Source of the DNA: Brevipalpus yothersi
Taxonomy: Eukaryota; Arthropoda; Arachnida; Trombidiformes; Tenuipalpidae
DNA: 64,000 bases
Reading direction: 5' to 3'
Assembly: GCA_003956705.1 (NCBI GenBank)
Contig: QZCP01000171.1
Coordinates: 25,603-89,602 of the forward strand
Part shown: positions 59,648 to 64,000 of the stretch, piece after piece
Position numbering within the stretch: the stretch's first letter is position 1
How the letters are laid out: every line of letters starts with the position of its first letter
The notes under the pieces: model-generated
Database searches by the model: none
Told to the model about the DNA's origin: nothing
What the model saw: the letters and a program-made list of their open reading frames with translations, nothing else
Program-made: the position numbers and the translations under genes

Positions 59648-60122
59648 GTGAGTGTTATCTTCTTTTTTTTTATCTTTTTATCGAGAAAATTGTTAATCAA
59701 CTAGTCTCGTGTTCCTGATTGGTGGTTGAAAAAATTTGTGCTCAAAAAATTTTATATAACAAATTATCTACGTTCTGGTGTGGGCATATCACATTTTTGT
59801 ATACCTTTCCGGTTGATCAGAAAATTTTTTCTGGCAAAGACTTTCTGTCAAAAAAATTCTCGAACTTCATTTTGACAGCTGACTAAGTCATCTTTCTCTC
59901 CGATTTTTTGGAGAAATGAAGGGAATCCTTCATTCTGATCATCATTATGCTGCAAAATTTCATCTTTTGCCAGCTACTTTCTCCGTTGAATCCCTTTAGC
60001 CAGTCACATGTAAGAAGTGAAGAGAGAGAAAGAGAAAATGATGAGTAGGCCAATAGTGAAGAAGAAGAGACCAAGTTTTTTGGTGTATCTACCAGATAAC
60101 CCTACTGAGAGGAAAAGGACCC

Positions 60123-60158
<36 letters not shown>

Positions 60159-61667
60159 AAAGAGCAGAAAGTTCTTTTCTTCTCCTTTCGGTCTTTTGCA
60201 TTTTTCATTCGATTTACGCTTACTTCCATGTTACAATTCATTTGAACGCATCCTATGGAATTCATCTCTCTCCAAATCCACCGGAGCAAACTTGCTGAAT
60301 TTTGTTTGCAGGAATGATAGTCAAAATGATCATCTTTAACCATCAAATCCGATTTCTTTTGGCTCTCTCTCTCTCTCGATTCTATTTTATGTTGAGTTTA
60401 GATTCTTCCTCTACGATTCATCCGATTAGAATCATCATTTCGACTTCTACCAGACTTGACTGGCTCTGACAGTGACACTAACGATGGATGCATGGAGTGA
60501 ATATTCCTTGGCTCAAATTTTCCATAGAAAATTTTTCGAATACTATGTCTCTAATATCTCATGCTGTGTATGTGTGTGTGTGTGTGTGTTTGAAAGTTTT
60601 CAAGCCTCACTATGTTCATCATATATATATGAAAATGTGACACCCATCTTCATTTCTCTTTATTGACCTTAATCTCACCAATTTCAATTGAGAAGATGTA
60701 AGACAAATTTGATGGCTAAGAATAAGCTTTTTTCAGCCAAGAAAGTGTAACACTGAGATAACGTTCGAAAGGATTTGATTTATTCAAGCCAAGAAAATAT
60801 GTAAATGCTTGACAATTTAGCCATCATCTTAATAACCATTGATCCTTAACTTAATTTACTTTCTTTTCAAATCGGACGAATGTGAGGGGAAAAAAATATG
60901 AAACATGAGGCAAATGTGGCCAGGTATTTTTATGGACAATGAAAGGCAAAATATTCTCATGAAAAAATAAATGAGATGGAAAATGTGGTCCATAAGAGTT
61001 GTGATAATGCAAAATAGGAAAAAAATTCACAATATTCTTGCTATTTTTTCTTCCCCACACCAATCTACTAGCAATTCTTTGCAGCCATCGTAATATGAAG
61101 GGAATAATTTCGACATCAAGACACATTGCATTCGACTTGACTTTGACATTTCTTCCCATTTCCAAGCAATGATTCATATGTAATGAATTCAATCTTCACA
61201 CACACAAACACAAATTCATCCACAGTCACATACACAGTTCCCAAGTCATCTTGAATCATCAATCATTCCGTACAAACATTTCAATCTTAACCTTCTCTTT
61301 CCACTAATACCATTCATGGCTGATAGGATCATATCTCTCTCTCTCTCTTATCTGATAGCCAAGATTTGACCATCCTAATGCATCCGATGTTGTAGCTGTC
61401 CAGAATAAAAGTGAAAAACTGATAATGAGAAGGCTCAGTAAGGTCATACATACAGAGACAAGTAATACTATGAAACGATCTGATTTCTTCTATCTTCTAT
61501 AAAGCTTGAGGAAATAAGAAGAGATCATGTCTACTTGTTTTCTCTCTTTGCCTCATATCCAATCGAATGTATACTAAAATGTACATGGATGCACGGGATG
61601 GATGTGAATTGTGTTAGAGCTTGATGAATCCTATGAACTGATAAATCTTTCTCTCTTACATTGATCA

Positions 61668-61673
<6 letters not shown>

Positions 61674-61739
<66 letters not shown>
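61674..61739. repeat. (CT)n microsatellite
   Basis: Pure CT run of about 66 bp. Confidence 0.97.
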
Positions 61740-61740
<1 letters not shown>

Positions 61741-62691
61741 AAAGGTAGTCAAGTGAATAAAATTTGCCATCACATTTACCTCGAATCGAACTGAAGGATA
61801 AAGGGAATACATATATGTATTGCTAGATATTACTTCTAGAAGAGATGGGAGAGAGAGAGAGTTTTTCTGATCAATGACTTCTATTCGTTCTCTAGATCAT
61901 TTTCTTTTTCTAAATTACAACATTAATCACTCGAAAAATCTTGAGTTTTTCTCATCTCTTACTTTTGTTCTCTCTCTCTCTCTCTCTCTCTCTTCTATTT
62001 CGTACTTCCTTGTTTATTTCATCATTCTTCATGATCACTGTGTGTGTGCGTTGTAGTAAGTTTCACTTGAGAGCAGAATTTAGAGCAGAAAGCGAATCAA
62101 ATCTTTTAATGTTCATTCGAAAGTAGAAAGTTTTGAGAGGTTTCGAATTCGAAGTGGTGTAAATGAGGAAAAGATTCTAGTGGTTCTCTCAGCATGAAGT
62201 TTTTTTTTCACTCTTACACTAGACAAATGATCAGAAAAAGAAAAGGCTCTTCCTTATATACACTTACCGGTTGATCATTGAAATGGGATGCTTGTATTCC
62301 TTTTTTTTCTATTCCTTCATGACCATTTTTGCTAATAATCACAATTCACATCGCGCCTCTTCAACAATCGTCTTTCACCACTCTTGTGAGGAATATATTT
62401 TCCACCATGAAGTATTACACTTATTCCATCACGATCTCACCACCTCAAATCTGTAAGCCCTGTATTTGAAATGTATTCTCGAAAAGAATAATACAACTGA
62501 TAAGCTTCCTATTGGGTCTTGACCTCAGCAATAAAGAAGCGAACAAAGTTCTCCAGTATATATTTTTATACTTTGGAGAAGTGATCTAGATTCTCACTAA
62601 ATTATAGTTTTGATCAGCTCTTGATTCAGTGGCATGTATGAGTGAAATACAATGGACACCATTCACTTTCTTTTTCTCTCTCTTTCATCTT

Positions 62692-62693
<2 letters not shown>

Positions 62694-62763
<70 letters not shown>
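62694..62763. repeat. (CT)n microsatellite
   Basis: Pure CT run of about 70 bp. Confidence 0.97.
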
Positions 62764-62765
<2 letters not shown>

Positions 62766-63919
62766 GATAAATTCTTGTGTTTTGTGATGTAGATTGAAGA
62801 GAAAGATCGACATGCACCAATAAGCCGATAAAGTACGTAGAATATAGTGTATATATCTTTTACCATTAGATGCAATCTCATAGGAGCCATATCCTGAAGG
62901 CATTCTGAGGTTTCCAGCTGCTGTACGAATTTAGGGTGAATTTTGTTTTCCCTTTTCTATGTTTCCCATGAATCTCTAAAAACTAAACAACTTCCCTTTT
63001 CTTCATTCTCTCTATTCCTTAAAAAGATCCATGAAAGTGATTGCATTTTGGGTATAGAAAGAGAGAGAGAGAAAAGGAAAAGAGAGAAGAAACGTTTATC
63101 ATGATATCGTATGTGAAATAAACTAGCTTATTTATCTGTTTTGTTTCCAATACAAATTGGAATCAAGAGATTTTTATTCTCTCTTTCACTTTCTCTTTTG
63201 CGTTCACCTCAGCAACAATCAAATCGAATCACTATACAAGTGTTCATTCAACCATTTTATTCAACATTGAATCACTGATTCCAATATTAATCTATTTCTA
63301 CTGTTACCTCATTTGGATGATTATTGTCTCCCTCTTTTTTTGGCCATAAGGATCAAGAGTGGCTCAATACACTTTTGCCTCTTGGCATACAAGAAGAATT
63401 AGAAAGAATTTCCAACGCCTCAAGTATTACATGCACACATACACACACATATGAGCATAATCATTGGGAATATATTTTTTTCCATACATGATAGTATAAT
63501 ATATGATATGAATGATTGAACATTGCTCGAATGTGAAAGTTTTTTTTGGCTGATTTTTTTTCACACTGTGTCTATCTTCCTCGTTAAAGGTTTTTCTTCT
63601 TTCTATTCATGATGATCATCACGCTTAATAAGTATAATTTAGGTGTATATGCCCAAATGAATCAGCCATACAGACATTCTTGCCACATACACACAGCTTG
63701 CCCAACTATTGCAAGATTTTTTTTTGGGAAAAAAATTTCTTTTTTTTCACTTCATACCTATACGTGTGCATGATGATACTTCAATGATAACGTATGGATG
63801 ATTGAGCGTAGACAAGAACGAAATGCAATGCTCTTAATTTTGTCTACGCTAGATGCTCCATAGGTTAGTATCTATCTAACTATCTGTGTATGGTGTACAT
63901 ACATTCCCTGTACTAAGCT

Positions 63920-63920
<1 letters not shown>

Positions 63921-64000
<80 letters not shown>
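63921..64000. repeat. (GA)n microsatellite at window end
   Basis: Pure GA run of 80 bp that continues past the window edge. Confidence 0.97.

Larger units (their letters stand above)
59648..64000. other. probable intron of receptor gene, repeat-rich
   Basis: No further exon of the receptor was recognised, so this is probably the beginning of a long first intron. It contains GA/CT tracts near 60129, 61674, 62694 and 63921, a TG run near 60569-60588, and several T-rich stretches. Open frames are short. Confidence 0.5.

Overview
The window is eukaryotic nuclear DNA. It is AT-rich, has spliced genes with GT-AG introns, and is crowded with long (GA)n/(CT)n tracts. Gene content points to an arthropod, most likely a mite. 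The ABCH-type half transporter belongs to a subfamily best known from arthropods, and the secreted chymotrypsin-fold protease resembles mite digestive or allergen proteases. Introns are short inside the housekeeping genes, while the intergenic DNA is long. The species assignment is inference only.

Layout. 1-13918: no gene recognised; simple repeats, one 27-N assembly gap, and a 584-bp element with 12-bp terminal inverted repeats (11930-12513). 13927-14224 (-): first coding exon of a RASL10-type Ras-like GTPase. 18185-19224 (-): two-exon secreted serine protease. About 19673-20076: two abutting perfect palindromes and an unrecognised coding-like island. 22183-27600 (-): three-exon INPP5E-type inositol 5-phosphatase, with a tRNA-Gly(CCC) on the opposite strand in its second intron. 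28290-28898 (-): single-exon SMN orthologue with no Tudor domain. 29619-31561 (+): six-exon SRSF1/SF2 splicing factor, head-to-head with SMN. 33174-34354 (-): four-exon PUS10 catalytic domain. 34355-45705: mostly gene-poor, with one orphan candidate exon. 45706-51627 (+): six-exon, 1035-residue secreted Pro/Ser/Thr-rich protein with a 15-nt microexon. 54121-56220 (-): intronless ABCH transporter. 57154-57945 (-): decayed sequence, comprising a duplicated 3' piece of the ABCH gene and a frame-broken unrecognised coding fragment. 58985-59647 (+): first exon of a probable NMDA-type ionotropic glutamate receptor, whose remaining exons lie beyond the recognisable part of the window.

The central 22-34 kb block is an RNA and housekeeping cluster. 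It holds SMN (snRNP assembly), SRSF1 (splicing), PUS10 (pseudouridylation), a tRNA gene and INPP5E. SMN and SRSF1 share a 720-bp divergent promoter region with E2F-like and NRF1-like motifs. I rebuilt exon boundaries by hand from reading-frame continuity, GT/AG sites and family similarity; no alignment or transcript data were available.

The most notable observations are the Tudor-less SMN, the PUS10 that appears to lack its N-terminal half, the protease that lost a universal disulfide while keeping its catalytic triad, the RASL10 protein without Ras Gly12, the ABCH pseudogene fragment, the fossil coding segment in three frames, and the back-to-back palindromes.
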